Numbered from the stretch's first letter, positions 22,901 to 33,476 are shown. The stretch: 41,777 bases of DNA from Usnea hakonensis (GCA_013423325.1 BLJB01000444.1:1-41777); one strand, 5' to 3'. Notes: generated by a model from the letters alone, not told the origin. A program made the numbers and translations.

Positions 22901-25192
22901 TAGCTATTAAATTTAAGGTTAGATAAAAGTAGGTAAATAATAGAAGTCTTTAATATATTATTATTATATTTATATATATATCGAGACTTAGAAAGAGATA
23001 TAGATAAGATTTTAAATATAGTATATATAGCCGAAATTATCTTCTTATTAATAAAGTAGTATTCTATAATACTAATATTAATTAGAAGAGATATCTAGTA
23101 CCTTTTTCTTTAGCTATATAATATATCTAGTACTATAAAGGACTTTTTAGAAAATAGAAAAAACTCGAGTATAATTTAAAATAAAAGTATAAAATTATCC
23201 TTATTATTTTTAGAATAATATTTTACTTTAATAATACTTTTTATTAAGCCTTTAGTAGAGGATAGTCTTTTTCTAACCCCTCTAAATTTTTATAATAATT
23301 CGAATTAGAAGATCTATCTATTAAGATTTTATAAATCCGAGGGTTTTATTTATATAAGTTCGGATTATAGAAATAAGCTTAATTATTTAGATAATTATTT
23401 ACGTAATATCTAGATTTATAATATTTAAAATAGTTATTTTTAGCTATATTCTTTACTTAGATAATATTACTTAATAAAGTTCGCTTTATTAGATTATATA
23501 TAGATTTAAAAGCTATTCTTAATAGGGCAAGGGTAAATACTACTTTTTTTATACTTTTAGATTAATTTTTCTATAATAAGACTTTATTCTAATTTTTTTA
23601 TATAACTTTTTATAAATTATCTAGCTTTATTATATACTTCTTAGCTTCTTTAAAGGTAGTAAACTTAAATTACTAATTATTCTAAAAAATCTAGAGTTAG
23701 ATTACTATCTTATTATATAACTCCTTAATAAAAAGGTTTTCGTTATATTTTAGATAAAAAGAAAGTCTTCTAAAGTCTAAATAAAAGTCGATAAATTATA
23801 TAGCCTTTATTTATAATATTATAAATTATCTTTAATAGTTCTATTTATAATTCGAGTCTTCGAATATAGTAGTAAGTTTATCTATGATATTCTAAATAGT
23901 AAAGAAAGGGTTATTAGTATTAGCCTCTTATTTAGAGTAAGTCTACTTTATAGCCTTTTCTCTAAAACGTAAGAGTACGTATTTAATATAATTCTTATTA
24001 TTATCTTAATAGTTCTTATTTATTTTTAGTTTAATTATTATCTTACTCTTCTAATTTTTTTTAGGTAAGATCTATATTATTAATAAAGAGAGGAGAATCT
24101 AGATACTTTTAAAAGTACTTAATAGTAATTATAGAAAACGATTTTATATTATTTTAGATATTTCGAAATCGTTCTAATTTAGAATTTATAGATACGAGAT
24201 TCTCTTATATATCTATTAATTATTATATAGCGAGTTATCGCTTTATAGTCTCCTTTTCTAATAACTAGAAGATCTAAATACCTATATTCCTCTCTTAATA
24301 GATCTAATTTAGTATATTTAGAAACTCCTTAGAGTTCTCTCTAGCCTACTATATAAGTTTATCTATAGAGGAGATATTCTAGAGAGTAACTATATTATTA
24401 TTTTTAGCTAAGAGTATTAATACTTTTCTAGATACCCCTCTTAATTACTATAAGTAATTAGTTAGATTAGAATAATAAGGAGTATCTTTTAAAGGCCCTA
24501 AAGTATTAAGTTTATCTAGGGGTATTTTAGAGGCCTTTTAGAATATATTATAGCGTATCCTATCTTTATCTTCTAATACGAGTTTATTTTTTAAAATATT
24601 ATTAAGGCGTTTATCTTTATTACTAAAAAGAGGTATATTTTATAATTCTCTATACTTATCTAACTAGGTAATTAGTAAGACTATTTAGTAATTTAATAGA
24701 TATTAGAAAGATTCTAGAGAAAAGAAAAAAAAGGTAGTAAAGAAATAATTTTACTTCTTTAGATTTATAGTAGAAAATATAATTAATTATTAAGAGATAG
24801 TTAACTCTTTTTTAAACTAGATATTAAGAAAATAAAATTTTCTCCTTTTAATATATTAAATACGAGGTTTTTATATAATCGTTTATTAATCGATTTAGCT
24901 AGTTCGATATATTTAAATACTTTAAAAGTATATATTAAGAAAGGCGTTACTTCGCCTATAGAGTTATTATATTATTATTAAATAATTTAATTAATTACTC
25001 TTCTATTTAGTAATACTATATTATTTAGACGTACTAGTAATACTTCGTATTACTTAAGATATATCTAGTATATCATTACTAGATTATTAATCTATAAATA
25101 CCCCCTCTTAGGTTCTTTTAGCTCGTCTAAAGCCTTAAGCGGAATAGTAATAGAATTATTAATATCGTACAATTAATAGATTAATTAAATAA
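22901..25192 (-). pseudogene. Gypsy gag region and 5' leader, RIP-disabled
   Basis: This part lies between pol and the 5' LTR on the minus strand, where gag and protease are expected. It is fully RIP-mutated with stops throughout. I did not find a readable zinc knuckle or DTGA protease box, so the call rests on position alone. The last 200 bases before the LTR (about 24990-25192) would be the untranslated leader. Confidence 0.5.
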
Positions 25193-25376
25193 TATTAGGA
25201 CTATAACTAGATATATATTAATAGTAATATATAATAAGGATTTAATTAATAAGGAGGTAAAATCTATATATAGGTATAAGAAAGATATATAGGTAGAGAG
25301 GTACTAAGGCGCTAAACCCGAATAGGAAGAAGGTTACGTGTCTCCTTTAGCCCTACAAGTAGTTATACTCGTAACA
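25193..25376 (-). repeat. Gypsy 5' LTR (184 bp)
   Basis: It starts TATTAGGAC at 25193 (RIP form of TGTTAGGAC) and ends GTAACA at 25376. Between them the two LTRs preserve both termini, TG at the left copy and CA at this one. Confidence 0.9.
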
Positions 25377-25381
25377 ATAGA
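25377..25381. repeat. Target-site duplication ATAGA (right) of Gypsy element
   Basis: This matches 18750-18754. The LINE RT frame runs through ATAGA into the sequence beyond. Confidence 0.85.
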
Positions 25382-27100
25382 TATAATTTATACTATATAG
25401 AACTATAGTATTACTAATAGTAAGAAAGTCGTTAATCTACTTTTACTAGATATTACGGGTACCTTTAATAATATCTTATATAAGAGACTCCTCTATAACT
25501 TAAAAAAAAGGAGAGTCCCGAAAAAGATAGTAAAATAAATATCTAGTTTCTTTATAAATAGGGTAATATTTATAATATTAGAGAACTAGATAAATCTAAT
25601 AAAGATAGTAGAAATTAGTATTTCTTAAAAATTACTATTCTCTTCTATATTATTCCTCTTTTTTAATACCCCTCTAATTAAATAATATATAAAAGCCGCT
25701 CTTTCTATTTAGATAGAAGGTTTTATTAATAACATTTATCTACTAATATATAGTAGAAGTATAGAAGATAATTATAGAATATTATATAAAACTTATAATA
25801 TCTATCTTAAATAGATTAGAATATATAGGGTAATATTCGCCCCTAAGAAATATAAACTAGTATATCTAATAAGGAGCCTAAAGAAGTTTAATATAAAGAT
25901 ATCTTTAGATTTTAAAAAGATTAAGATAGATCTTAATCTAAATATAAGAGTACTAGGCTTATATATAGATACTAAACTTCGATAGAGACTATATATTACT
26001 TAGCTAATGGCCTAAGTCGTAGAATAGAAATAAGTCTTAGAATATCTTATAGATTTAATATAGGGAGCGATATTTACTAGGTACTATATAATATATAGTA
26101 TAATAGTATATTTAATATTAATATTTATAGTACTAATTTAGTATTACTTTTATAGAATAGAAGGATTCTTTTAGAAGCTCTTCGAGAAGCTAATTAAAAT
26201 ATAAAATAAATATCTTTATAGAGTAATTAGAGTATATAAAATAACTTCTATTTCGATCTTAAAAGCGAAAACTTTAATAGCCCCTTTAAAATATTAATTC
26301 GATAAGCTAGTATTATAATATTAAGCTTTATAAAATATCTACCCCGCTATAAAAAAGGGTAACGAGCGAATTATCTAATATTTCTAGAATAATAGAGATA
26401 GGAAAAGGAAAAGAGAGCCTATACCTATAATAATAAAAAAGGTTTAGACTCTTAAAGCTCTTAAGAAAAAAAGTTAGAATCTAATAACTATTAATATAAA
26501 AAGAAAAAAGAATTAGATTAATCTATATAAAGATATTAAGGAATATTAGAGTATTAATATTATTAGATAGAAAATATAAGACTAATTCTAAAAATAGAGA
26601 TCTAAAAAATAGAAAAAATATTAATAAAGAATTTTTATTATAGCGAGAATTCTTACCTAGATAGAGAATTTATATAATAGTAGATTTAATTATTATAAAA
26701 TACTAAAAAAGACTAAAAGCTTAATTATTATCTAAATAAAAAATAGTAAAATTAGGCTTAATATATTCCTTAATAAAATAAGGGTTCTAGATATTAACTC
26801 TAATTATAAATATAAATAGAGAAAATAGAATATTAAGTATATCCTCCTCTTCTATTTAAAATTATAGAAGGATAAATTATAACTATTTATAAAAGCGGGT
26901 ACTAAGAACTTCTAGATAATACTAATTATAATTAAAGAGATCCGAATAGTAGTAAAATAGATAGTTAATTCTAACTAATTAAATAGTTTCGAGTTAGCTA
27001 GCGAATAACTTTAATAATTAAGATTACCCCTTAAGATAGAGGAGACTATTAAGTCTAAAAAGGATATATAAAAAAGCGACTATACCCGCCTTTAAAGGCG
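25382..27100 (+). pseudogene. LINE ORF2, catalytic RT and C-terminal part
   Basis: This is the main part of the LINE reverse transcriptase. VNLLLLDITGTFNNILYKRL at about 25436-25495 is RT motif A (original LLLLDISGAFDN). After KRRVPKKIVK the FADD-type catalytic box is at 25722-25733, where FVDD has become FINN, followed by IYLLIYSRS. Downstream come VIFAPKKYKLVYL and RVLGLYIDTKL, the usual thumb boxes. Near 26760-26880 the frame reads IRVLDINSNYKYK and NIKYILLFY, the decayed C-terminal cysteine/histidine cluster (CxC-x8-H-x4-C). I see no RNase H domain between them. Copy D (4820-6270) covers the same C-terminal half. Confidence 0.85.
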
Positions 27101-27346
27101 GGGATAATTAGAGATATAAAAGTTAAAGAATAAAAAAGTCGATATAAAAAAGTAAAGAGATATATAATAATATAATAGGGCTTCTAAGGAGTATAATAGA
27201 AAAGAGAGTATACTATTTAATTAAAGTTTTTATCTAGAAGTTCGCCCTTAGATTTCTTCGACGCCTAGCTCTATTAGTTTAATATTATAGTTACCCTTAT
27301 TAGCTTATATTAAGTAGCTAGTATAGGCGTATAAAACAATTAATTA
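27101..27346 (+). other. CAAT LINE 3' untranslated region and tail
   Basis: The sequence is shared, with RIP differences, with the reverse complements of 4820-5060 and 17251-17450. It contains a short GC-rich palindrome CCCGCCTTTAAAGGCGGG at about 27085-27102, just upstream of the region, and ends AAAACAATTAATTAATTAA. In the less mutated copies the tail is CAATCAATCA. The LINE RT probably recognises this 3' end. Confidence 0.75.
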
Positions 27347-27501
27347 ATTAAATATTTAGAATATTTTCTAGATTAATTATTAGAGTAGATAGAAATAGTA
27401 TATTTTTTAAAATATTAGTTTTATTTTTAAAACTAGACTATTTTATTTCTCTCTAATTTAGAATAATTAGAAATTATAATAAGAGTTTTAGAACTATATT
27501 C
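27347..27501 (-). mobile_element. CAAT LINE copy 2, inner fragment (ORF2 linker)
   Basis: The reverse complement of this stretch matches 17097-17250 of the long copy, so it is the same LINE family in antisense. It starts exactly at the position where the long copy carries its own insertion (the TATTCTAGATACTTAAT site, here ATTAAATATTTAGAATA at 27347-27363). The rest of copy 2 continues at 40344 beyond the Copia element. Confidence 0.8.
27497..27501. repeat. Target-site duplication TATTC (left) of Copia element
   Basis: TATTC stands before the left Copia LTR and again at 40339-40343 after the right one. LINE homology is continuous across the pair. Confidence 0.85.
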
Positions 27502-27585
27502 TGTCAAAATATGGGGTAGGACACATAGAAGTTGTATTTACTATGGATCTCTATGAAGGAAAGCTTGACTATGTCCCAAGTAGTA

Positions 27586-27608
27586 GTCACGTGACGAAGT
27601 CACGTGAC
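27586..27608. promoter_or_regulatory. Paired GTCACGTGAC palindromes in Copia LTR
   Basis: Two copies of the 10-bp palindrome GTCACGTGAC lie at 27586-27595 and 27599-27608, separated by GAA. The same pair is at 40303-40312 and 40316-40325 in the other LTR. The core CACGTG is the classic E-box bound by basic helix-loop-helix factors such as Pho4 or Cbf1. A role as the element's promoter switch is inference. Confidence 0.5.
27604..27608. repeat. Target-site duplication GTGAC (left) of chromovirus
   Basis: GTGAC is part of the second palindrome and is repeated at 33459-33463. Removing the chromovirus and one GTGAC restores a 120-bp LTR colinear with 40219-40338. Confidence 0.9.
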
Positions 27609-27862
27609 TGTCACGGTTTCTCAACACATGCGTAGCATATGTTCAGATCTGAATTCACTCTTTCATTTACTTCTTCTAAACATATACATTATTTGCTAGC
27701 GTACGGGGTACGGGTATTTAAAGGGCTTATTTCTCTAGCGAACTCTCTTTCTCTTTCTTTCCTCTTCGTGTTCGTCTTATATAACTAGCCTCCACTTATA
27801 GTTAGAGATAAATCATTAATACTAAATCCTTACGCCCGTGAATCCTTGCCTAAACCTTGATA
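27609..27862 (+). repeat. Chromovirus 5' LTR (254 bp)
   Basis: It begins TGTCACGGTTTCTC and ends CCTTGATA (intact form TTGACA in the other LTR). A TATTTAAA box at 27715-27722 lies after GGGGTACGGG and before a CT-rich initiator-like stretch, a plausible RNA polymerase II promoter. Differences from the 3' LTR are all C/T or G/A. Confidence 0.9.
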
Positions 27863-27888
27863 TTACGAATACTACTTAATCGTAATAT
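27853..27888 (+). promoter_or_regulatory. Hairpin across the LTR/leader junction (primer site region)
   Basis: ATATTACGA at 27860-27868 pairs perfectly with TCGTAATAT at about 27879-27887, leaving a short loop. It covers the place where a primer-binding site should begin. I cannot match it to a tRNA 3' end. Some Gypsy elements prime from their own RNA, but that is only an idea here. Confidence 0.4.
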
Positions 27889-27908
27889 TATTATTACCTC
27901 TTATTATT

Positions 27909-29250
27909 ATGTCTAGATCCTTTTCTTAATCCTTTAGCCTAACTAAGCCTAATAGTACTATTCTACTAGACGACTAATTAATTTCCTACGACTAGGTTAA
28001 AATAATCTTAGTAGGGCTTAATAATAAGGATGCCCTACTAAAAGTAGTTATTAAAGACCTAGACCGAATACGAAAAGTATTCGAAGTAGCCTTTATTAGT
28101 AGTAATATAGAGATTACGGACTTATAAAATAAGTACGACTAATTAGAAATCGATACTACTACCTAGCTAGAGAAGTATTAGTAAGAGTCTAACGCTTCTA
28201 TCGTTAGCTACTAGGGGTAAATTATAGACCTTAACTAGCAACTTACCCGCGCCCTTAATTCGGGCCCCTTATAGGCTAACCCTAAGGCGCTATTTCCTAA
28301 GCGCTCTATAAAGAGTCCCGATCCGCCCCTCTATTTAGGGGATCGGGCTACCCTAGAATAATGGTTTACGAAACTCAATTTCAAGCTAAGAGATAACGCG
28401 GACTAGTACCTAACTAAAGCGTCTAAGGTCCGATACGCCTATAGGCGTCTCGAGGGGAAGGCCGAAAACTAGATATACCCGAGGATAAACGAGAATAGTG
28501 CGACCTATATCAAGAATATCGAGGAATTCGTCGCGGCCTTACGCCTAAGTTTTAGGGACTTAGACGTTAAGAATACTATATAATAGTATATCCTAAAACT
28601 ACGATAGATAAATAAACTATTCTCGGAATATCTATCCTTATTCCTCTCTAAGATTAGTAATACCGGATTCGATAAGGAGACCTAGAAATTCTACCTCCAG
28701 AACGGCTTATATTAAGAGCTCTCTAACTACCTAGTAGGTATAAGAGTCTCTAAGCTTAGCTTCAACGAACTAGTCGATAAATACTAGTATAGGGATACTC
28801 GGGACTGATAATATAGAGAGCGTTTTAGTAAATTAGGCTCTAAGACAACCCAATTCGCCGCTAACCCTATACCTACGCCGGTAGTATATATCTACGCCCC
28901 CGAAGGGCACGTGCACACGTCTACTAATAATGGAAATATAGCTATAGATCTGTTAAAGATAGGCTCTAGGCCCCGGGGACCCCTTACGGCAGAAGAGAAA
29001 TAACGCCGCCGCGATAACTAGCTCTACCTATACTATAGGGAGCCGGGGTACTACGCCGCTAACTGCGATAAGAAACCGTCGAACCGTACTAATATTTATT
29101 TAGTTACGACTACGCCCACCGCGCTAGCGACTTTAGGAGGGGATAAGTCGGGAAAAGCGTAGTCCCTACGCACCGTTACATATAGGGATAGTCGGTTATT
29201 AAATAACCTCCCTTAAGATTAAACTCTAGTACCTTAAAAGCCTTGATTCC
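27909..29250 (+). pseudogene. Chromovirus Gag, RIP-disabled
   Basis: ATG at 27909 opens MSRSFSxSFSLTKPN, with stops of the CAA/CAG-to-TAA/TAG and TGG-to-TAG kind. The frame holds a helical capsid-like region and, at about 29010-29075, RRRDNxLYLYYREPGYYAAN followed by CDKKP. This is a CCHC zinc knuckle (originally CLYCGEPGHYAANC) in which the first two cysteines and the histidine have become tyrosines. Gag packages the RNA genome into particles. It overlaps or abuts pol, which lies in the -1 frame relative to it, as is common in Gypsy elements. The true stop cannot be told from RIP stops. Confidence 0.85.
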
Positions 29251-29257
29251 TAAGCCT

Positions 29258-32200
29258 TATCCTAATAGTTACCTTATATTAGGATATAAGGTAGAATTAA
29301 ATAAAATAGATTATACGGCTGAAATACTGCTTAATACCGGAGCTTCCTTTAAGAGTTTTATTAATACGACCTATACGTAAATTAATAAAATACCCTTGAC
29401 CCCCCTTGTAACCCCTAGAGATCTAGACGGATTCGACGGAAAGCCCGCCGCTTCCGGCCCTATTATTTATATTACCTATTATAATTTCCTTATTCTAGGT
29501 TACGAACCGATCCCTATAACCTTCTATATTATAGACCTTTCGGGCTAGGATATTATTATCAGCCTCCTATAGATAGAAAAATACGAGGTTAATTTTCGCC
29601 TTAGGGTAGACGGGAATACGCTCTCCTTTGGGGGGGTAACCCTAGAGCCTACTAAAGGTCCTCCTATTTCGCTTCCAACCTCTAGAATCCCGGTATCTGC
29701 CCCCCTGGAAATCAAGTCTCTACTAACCTATACATTAACCCGCTACCTTAGCGACTAACGAAGGCAGGCTAGACTCTATATAAACCCTATCGTAGCCGCC
29801 TTACGGGCCACTAAGCTCTTCTAGCCGCCCCCGAGTTCTAAGCCTAAACCCTCGTTAATCTGCCTAATTGGGGCCGTACCCTTCGCGCTTCTAACTAAGA
29901 AGCCGGGGGTTAAAGTTTTTACGGCTACTATAAGGGATATCGAGAAGGCTCTAAAGCCTAAGATCTATACCGACCCGAGCTCTATACTCCCTAAAGAATA
30001 CTATAACTTCCTAGACGTCTTCTCCTAAGTAGAAGCTAATAAGCTTCCCCCGTACCGCGAAATCGATTATAAAATCGAACTAGAACCGGGTAAGATACCC
30101 CTATTCGGCCCTCTCTACGGTATATCTACGGGCGAATTAGAGGTACTTAAAAAATTCCTAGATAATAACCTCGTAAAGGGCTTTATCCGCCTAAGTAAGT
30201 CCTTAGCCGCGTTACTAGTCCTCTTCGCCCGTAAGCCGGGGGGTAGGCTACGCCTTTACGTGGATTATCGGGCCCTTAACGCTATTACGATTAAAAATCG
30301 GTACCTAATACCTCTAATTTAAGAGACCCTAGCTAGAATTTGCTATACCAAGTACTTTACTAAGCTAGACATTATCGCCGCATTTAACAAAATTAGAATA
30401 GCCCCCGGGGAGGAGTGGAAAACCGCCTTCCGTACCCGTTATAGACTCTATAAGTCCCTTATCATAAACTTTAGGCTCTACGGGGCCCCGTCCACGTTCT
30501 AGAAGTATATAAACGACCTCTTATACGAGTACCTAGACGATTTCTATACCGCGTATATCGACGATATCCTGATCTATAGTAATTCTAAGGCCGAGTACGT
30601 CCAGCACGTAAAACTCGTACTTGCCAGGCTCCGCGAGGCGGGCCTCTAAGTCGATATCGATAAATATACCTTTAGCGTAAACGAGGTACGCTATTTGGGC
30701 CTGATAATTACTACCTACGGCGTTTAAATAGATCCGGATAAGCTCTTAGCGGTCGCCGAATAGCTAACCCCGACCTATATTAAGGATATTCAAGCCTTTT
30801 TAGGCTTCGCGAACTTCTACCGATAATTTATTAGGGGATTCTCACTACTCGCCAAACTACTTATCAAGCTCACTAAGAAGGAGGTCAAGTTCCAGTAGGA
30901 TTCCGGTTACCGGGAAGCCTTTAATACCCTAAAACTCGCCTTTACTACGGCCCTAATCCTATAATACTTTAACCCAGAAAAGCAGATTATCGTTGAGACC
31001 GACGCTTCCGATAAAGTAGTAGTAGGGGTAATATCCTAGTACGACCCCTAAGGGGTCCTTAGGCCTATCGCGTACTTCTCGACCAAAATATCCCCTGCGG
31101 AGTACAATTATAAGATTTACAATAAGGAGCTCCTAGCTATTATTCGGGCTTTCGAGCTCTAGCGCCCCGAGCTCGAGGGTACCTAGGAGCCTATATCCGT
31201 AGTATCCGACTATAAGAATCTAGAGTACTTTATATTAACTAAGCTCCTAAGCCGCCGTCAAGCTCGCTAGTCTAAGTTCCTCTCTAGGTTTAATTTCAAA
31301 ATCGTCTACCGCCTAGGTATACTAAACTGGCGGGTAGATACCCTAACTCGCCAGACTAAGCCTTAGAAGGATCGAAGTCTCCAGTAGTAGACAATCCTTA
31401 AACCCGGGAACCTAGATACCCAAATCCTAGCCTAGAAGAAGGATGTCCCCGCTATCCGAGCAGCGCTATTAGCCCCTATCTTAGGTAGAGAAGCTTCGAG
31501 ATCCGCTACCCCCGCCCCCGATTTAGAGCCAGACGAGCCTCACCCTGACCCGGAAGCCGAGCCAGACCTGGAGGACGCTATTTGGTCGGCTTACACGAAT
31601 AGCGAGCAGGCCCAAGCCGTGATCACCGCCCTAGAATCGGGCGCCCGGAGACTGAAAGGGTTCCCCTTATCCGAATACGAACTTCGCGATAATAGGGTCT
31701 ACTTTAGGGGTAGGCTCTATATCCCCGATGACGACGAGCTACGGCTGCGCCTAATCAAACTCGCCCACGACACCCCAATAGCCGGCCACCCGGGCCGCGC
31801 CAAAACCTATGAAGTCCTTATTCGCACTTACTACTGGCCCGGAATCTCTAAGTTCGTCAAGCGATTCGTCGCAAATTGCCGCCGTTGCGCCCGTATAAAA
31901 GTTTCCCACGAAAAATACTTAGGACTCCTGAAACTACTTGCCGTACCCTACAGACGTTGGGCCCATATCTCAATGGATTTTATTGTCGGCTTACCCCGGA
32001 GCACTAATCACTACGGCCAAGAATACGTCAATATCCTCGTTATTACAGATCGGCTGACAAAAATAGTCAAGTATATCCTAATAGATAGGATTACAGCCGA
32101 GGATACAGCCCGTACCTTCTACCTCCACGTTTAGAAGGATCACGGGTTGCCCTGCGATTTTATTACCGACCGGGGTACCTAATTTGAGAGCCATTTCTGG

Positions 32201-33193
32201 CACGAACTATACACCCGCTACGGTATTAAGGCTAGTCTCTCCACGGCATTTCACCCGGAAACGGATAGCCAGACGGAACGAGCCAACGCGGTAATAGAAC
32301 AATATCTAAGAATCTTTGTTAACTTCCTCCAAGACGACTAGGCGAAATAGCTCCCTTCGGCCGAATTCGCCGCCAATAACCACCTCTCGGAAGCCACCCA
32401 ATTCACCCCATTCTTTGCAAATTCGGGTTAGTACCCCCGTATAGGCTTTAAACCCAGCTCCTACTGGGAAGATTATATTATAAACTACCGGTAACTCGAG
32501 GATCGGCTACACGCTGACGGCTTTACCCTATAAATAGACCGTATTAATAAGACCATATACGCCCAAATAACGCTTGCCCAGGCCTCCCAAGAGGAATTCG
32601 CTAACCGGAACCGATAGCCTGTACCAAAATACCAAGCCGGGGACCTAGTATAGCTAGACGCTAGGAATCTGCAGCTCCAGCGTACCTCTAAGAAGCTTTC
32701 AGAGAAATTCGAGGGCCCCTTCCCTATTTTGGAGAGTGTCGGGACCCATACCTACAGACTAGAGCTACCCCTATTATGGTCCTGCCACGATGTCTTTCAT
32801 ACTAACCTTTTACGGCCCGCAGCCTCTGATCTAGTCCCTAGCCAAGTCCCACCGGTCCCGTTCCCCTCTCTCGACGCCCAAAATCAAGACGTCTAGGTAG
32901 TCGAGTCAATCGAGGATAGCAAAATAGAACGCGGCACCCTAAAGTTTAGAGTTAAATAGGAAGATATCTACTACTATACTTAGGAGCCTCTTGAATACGT
33001 CTATACGGCCTCTAACGCCTTAGATAACTACTTTAAACGATACCCCCAACGCCCCGGCTATACCACTTGGGCTATATATAAGGAGAACCCCGACGATTTC
33101 GATATAGAACCTGATTCCGACCTAGAAGATAGCCTATTTATCCCTACCCGCTCAGAGAGTACCGAATCTAAATCGTCCGGAGTCCGATCTTAG
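29258..33193 (+). pseudogene. Chromovirus Pol (protease, RT, RNase H, integrase, chromodomain)
   Basis: One frame runs from about 29258 to a TAG at 33191. The protease shows LLNTGASF (LLDTGASF) near 29328. RT shows LPPYREIDYKIEL near 30050, LYVDYRALNAIT, and YIDDILIYSNS near 30560 with both catalytic aspartates intact. RNase H gives IIVETDASD near 30990 and NKELLAI. The integrase has HDTPIAGH and CRRCARI for zinc, DFIVGLP and FITDRGT in the core, and HPETDSQTE. The chromodomain at about 32890-33060 reads VVESIEDSKIERGTLKFRVK then EPLEYV, with its two tryptophans lost to stops. Stops are mostly TAA/TAG at former Q or W codons. Chromodomains steer integration to heterochromatin. Confidence 0.95.
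31619..32134 (+). CDS. Spared open part of chromovirus integrase (171 codons)
   Basis: This is an uninterrupted stretch of the pol frame from a chance ATG at 31619 to a RIP stop at 32132 (the TAG in HVxKDHG, originally a TGG tryptophan codon). It covers the integrase zinc-binding domain (H-x-TPIAGH, then C-x2-C in NCRRCAR) and the start of the catalytic core with its first aspartate (MDFIVGLP). CA and TG dinucleotides are frequent, so RIP largely skipped this part. It is a fragment of a polyprotein and would not be expected to act alone; the second and third catalytic residues lie beyond the stop. Confidence 0.9.
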   Translation: MITALESGARRLKGFPLSEYELRDNRVYFRGRLYIPDDDELRLRLIKLAHDTPIAGHPGRAKTYEVLIRTYYWPGISKFVKRFVANCRRCARIKVSHEKYLGLLKLLAVPYRRWAHISMDFIVGLPRSTNHYGQEYVNILVITDRLTKIVKYILIDRITAEDTARTFYLHV

Positions 33194-33204
33194 GGGGGGG
33201 GTAC
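33191..33204 (+). promoter_or_regulatory. Chromovirus polypurine tract
   Basis: TAGGGGGGGGGTAC stands directly before the 3' LTR (33205) and overlaps the pol stop. It would prime plus-strand synthesis. Confidence 0.75.
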
Positions 33205-33458
33205 TATCACGGTTTCTCAACATATGCGTAGTATATGTTCAGATCTAAATTCACTCTTTCATTTACTTCTTCTAAATACATATATTATTTGCTAGCGTAC
33301 GGGGTACGGGTATTTAAAGGGCTTATTTCTCTAGCGAACTCTCTTTCTCTTTCTTTCCTCTTCGTGTTCGTCTTGTATAACTAGCCTCCACTCATAGTTA
33401 GAGACAAATCATCAACACCAAATCCTTGCGCCCGTGAATCCTTGCCTGAACCTTGACA
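33205..33458 (+). repeat. Chromovirus 3' LTR (254 bp)
   Basis: It starts TATCACGG (RIP form of TGTCACGG) and ends CCTTGACA at 33458. It matches 27609-27862 base for base in length, with a TATTTAAA box at 33311-33318. Confidence 0.9.
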
Positions 33459-33476
33459 GTGACTCTACTTTCAACA
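33459..33476 (-). repeat. GTGAC duplication plus last 13 bases of Copia 3' LTR
   Basis: GTGAC at 33459-33463 is the right chromovirus duplication. TCTACTTTCAACA at 33464-33476 completes the Copia LTR, whose CA end is intact. Confidence 0.9.

Larger units (their letters stand above)
18755..25376 (-). mobile_element. Gypsy (Ty3-type) LTR retrotransposon, complete structure (copy 2)
   Basis: The element is 6622 bp with two 184-bp LTRs and an ATAGA duplication, in LINE ORF2. Coding strand is minus: a polypurine tract (minus-strand AAAGGGGGGGGATAA, from 18939-18953) sits just inside the left LTR, which is thus the 3' LTR. Pol spans roughly 19000-22900 and gag about 22900-24950. Differences between the LTRs are C-to-T or G-to-A, as RIP would give. 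I could not match a primer-binding site to a tRNA at 25170-25192. Confidence 0.9.
13706..27346 (+). mobile_element. CAAT-tailed LINE, long copy (copy 1), with three nested insertions
   Basis: This non-LTR retrotransposon runs from an ORF1 start (ATG at 13706) through ORF2 (endonuclease, reverse transcriptase, C-terminal Cys/His cluster) to a 240-bp 3' untranslated region and a CAATTAATTAA tail ending at 27346. The pieces are 13706-15242, 15757-17250, 18314-18754 and 25377-27346. Insertions at 15243, 17251 and 18755 separate them, each bounded by a target duplication. ORF2 stays in one reading frame across the joins. RIP has removed all function. The 5' untranslated region is missing or unrecognised, so it may be slightly 5'-truncated. 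No target duplication was found at its 5' end. Confidence 0.8.
27502..27608 (-). repeat. Copia 3' LTR, first part (split by chromovirus)
   Basis: This starts TGTCAAAATATGG and matches 40219-40325. The remaining 13 bases of the LTR (TCTACTTTCAACA) are at 33464-33476. Together they give 120 bases, the same as the intact right LTR. It keeps more CA/TG than the right LTR. Confidence 0.9.
27609..33458 (+). mobile_element. Chromovirus (Gypsy with chromodomain), complete structure
   Basis: This 5850-bp plus-strand element has two 254-bp LTRs, a GTGAC duplication, gag, then pol in the -1 frame, and a C-terminal chromodomain. It sits inside a Copia LTR and is the youngest insertion in this nest. RIP damage is uneven: gag and RT have many stops, while the integrase region and both LTRs keep long stretches of CA/TG. 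Confidence 0.95.
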
